Source: an uncultured Pelagibacteraceae bacterium (lineage in GTDB: Bacteria; Pseudomonadota; Alphaproteobacteria; Pelagibacterales; AG-422-B15). Taken from it: DNA of 32,950 bases. Each line of letters begins with the position of its first letter. Position 1 is the stretch's first letter. The translations under genes and the position numbers were made by a program. Under the pieces are notes generated by a model that saw only the letters and a list, made by a program, of their open reading frames with translations, was not told the DNA's origin and searched no databases. This document shows positions 31,770 through 32,950 of this stretch, piece after piece. Location: the NCBI GenBank assembly GCA_902564025.1, contig CACEZK010000013.1, positions 1 to 32,950 of the forward strand, read 5' to 3'.

Positions 31770-32950
31770 TTATTCAACTTTTAAAGCAGCAATAAAGGCT
31801 TCTTGTGGGATATCGACCTTACCGTAAGTTCTAAGTCTCTGTTTTCCTTTTTTCTGCTTATCAAGTAATTTTCTTTTTCTATCTGTAGCTCCACCACCAT
31901 GTATTCTCTCAATAACATTTTTTCGATATCCTCTGACAGTTTCGCGTGCAATAATTTTTCCACCAATTGCTGCTTGAATTGGAATATGGAATTGATGACG
32001 AGGGATTAATTCTTTTAGTTTTTCACAAACAGCGCGACCTTTTTTTTCAGAAAAACTTCTGTGAACAATAATTGACAGAGCATCTACTGACTCATCATTT
32101 ACTAATATACTAAGTCTTACCAAATCACTCTCAATATACTCATCAATTTCATAATCAAAACTTGCATATCCACTAGAAATTGACTTCAAGCGATCATAAA
32201 AATCAAAAACAATTTCATTTAGAGGTAACTTATAATTTAAAATTACTCTTGATCCAGAATAAGATAATTCTGTTTGCATTCCTCTCTTATCTTCACAGAG
32301 AGATATGATACTACCTAAATATTCATCAGGACAAATAATTGTTGCTTTAATCCAAGGTTCAGAAATACTTTTAATTTTCATAACTTCAGGCATATCTGCT
32401 GGGTTATGCAATTCAAGTGAGCTTCCATCATTTAATACTAAATTATAAATAACACTTGGAGCTGTGGTTATTAGATCTAAATTGAACTCTCTATCAAGTC
32501 TTTCGACAATAATTTCTAAATGTAATAATCCAAGAAAACCACATCTAAAACCCATTCCAAGAGCCGCTGAGGTTTCTTGTTCGAAATGAAAACTAGAGTC
32601 GTTGAGCTTTAACTTGGCTAACGCATCTTTTAAGAATTTAAAATCAGCAGCATTTGTTGGAAATAATCCACAAAATACTACCGGTTGACTTGGCTTGAAG
32701 CCAGGTAAAGGCTCTGTTTGTTTATCGTTAGCTAGTAGTATTGTATCCCCAACCTTAGTTTGAGCTACTTCTTTAATTGCAGCTGTTATAAAACCTAATT
32801 CACCAGCATTGATAAGCTCGTTATCTACCATTTTTGGTGTGAAACAACCAATTCTCTCTATTAAATGTTTTGTATTAGTTTGATGAAAACGAACCTCCAT
32901 ACCCTTTTTTAGAACTCCATCTATCACACGAACCAATATCACAACACCCA
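31770..32950 (-). CDS. lepA: Elongation factor 4 LepA (5' part outside window)
   Basis: The C-terminal 393 or so codons of a protein that is normally about 600 residues; the GTPase domain is beyond the right edge and the frame is open to the last base. LepA is a ribosome-binding GTPase that back-translocates or aids 30S assembly. Diagnostic parts are [27 protein letters not shown], and the LepA-only C-terminal domain with [20 protein letters not shown] then [14 protein letters not shown]. The stop touches tRNA-Ser. Confidence 0.96.
   Translation of the reverse strand, partial: GVVILVRVIDGVLKKGMEVRFHQTNTKHLIERIGCFTPKMVDNELINAGELGFITAAIKEVAQTKVGDTILLANDKQTEPLPGFKPSQPVVFCGLFPTNAADFKFLKDALAKLKLNDSSFHFEQETSAALGMGFRCGFLGLLHLEIIVERLDREFNLDLITTAPSVIYNLVLNDGSSLELHNPADMPEVMKIKSISEPWIKATIICPDEYLGSIISLCEDKRGMQTELSYSGSRVILNYKLPLNEIVFDFYDRLKSISSGYASFDYEIDEYIESDLVRLSILVNDESVDALSIIVHRSFSEKKGRAVCEKLKELIPRHQFHIPIQAAIGGKIIARETVRGYRKNVIERIHGGGATDRKRKLLDKQKKGKQRLRTYGKVDIPQEAFIAALKVE

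Noticed and set aside
1..32950. Mobile elements, prophage, integrase or attachment sites
   Set aside because: No transposase, integrase or phage gene was seen, and no repeat at the tRNA-Ser 3' end was noticed in the window.

Overview
The window looks like a piece of a small, AT-rich, gene-dense genome of a marine-type alphaproteobacterium. Three things point that way. The gene clusters ffs-dnaX-ybaB-recR and cycM/kdsB-pheA are typical of Alphaproteobacteria. The cytochrome is a membrane-anchored CycM type. Spacers are very short, and nine of ten convergent gene pairs abut, overlap or lie one base apart at their stop codons. The clade cannot be fixed from this sequence alone. No insertion sequence, phage module, CRISPR array or rRNA was seen, and no stretch over 300 bases lacks a gene.

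Layout. 1-3149 (+): circularly permuted ATP-grasp (cut by the left edge), alpha-E protein and transglutaminase, a conserved trio of poorly known function. 3150-5346 (-): def-fmt-truA, the peptide start and tRNA modification operon. 5416-7733 (-): SRP RNA (ffs), dnaX, ybaB and recR. 7786-8709 (+): nudC. 8711-10284 (-): kdsB and pheA. 10373-12322 (+): cytochrome c (CycM type) and an AmpG-like permease. 12324-15992 (-): an envelope-directed block of a Gly/Ser-linker TPR protein, a small membrane protein, a lipoprotein with a cupredoxin domain and a beta-helix, a PLDc_N-like membrane protein and an NlpC/P60 hydrolase. 16036-17817: a fatty acid hydroxylase family protein, a 75-residue orphan, a MarR-like regulator behind a perfect 21-bp palindrome, and a cold shock protein. 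18010-20940: a MATE exporter and a divergent amino-acid-type binding protein and ABC permease, with no ATPase. 20937-23857: SelO, YjbQ, and cytochrome c' divergent from cytochrome b561. 23864-26109: an acyl-CoA carboxyltransferase coupled to a two-cysteine Asp/Glu racemase-superfamily enzyme. 26106-28500 (-): a LysE exporter preceded by a GC-rich structured RNA with a strong terminator, a DUF2061 protein and an MFS transporter. 28547-30610 (+): a tiny two-helix protein, gamma-glutamyltranspeptidase, and a decayed copy of the tiny gene's 3' end. 30617-32950 (-): ACC deaminase, tRNA-Ser(GGA) and lepA (cut by the right edge).

The strongest candidates for something not yet described are the structured RNA ahead of the LysE gene (about 26761-26870), the duplicated tiny-gene remnant flanking ggt, the cupredoxin/beta-helix lipoprotein block, and the unusually short DnaX. 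All functional statements come from reading motifs; no database search was run.
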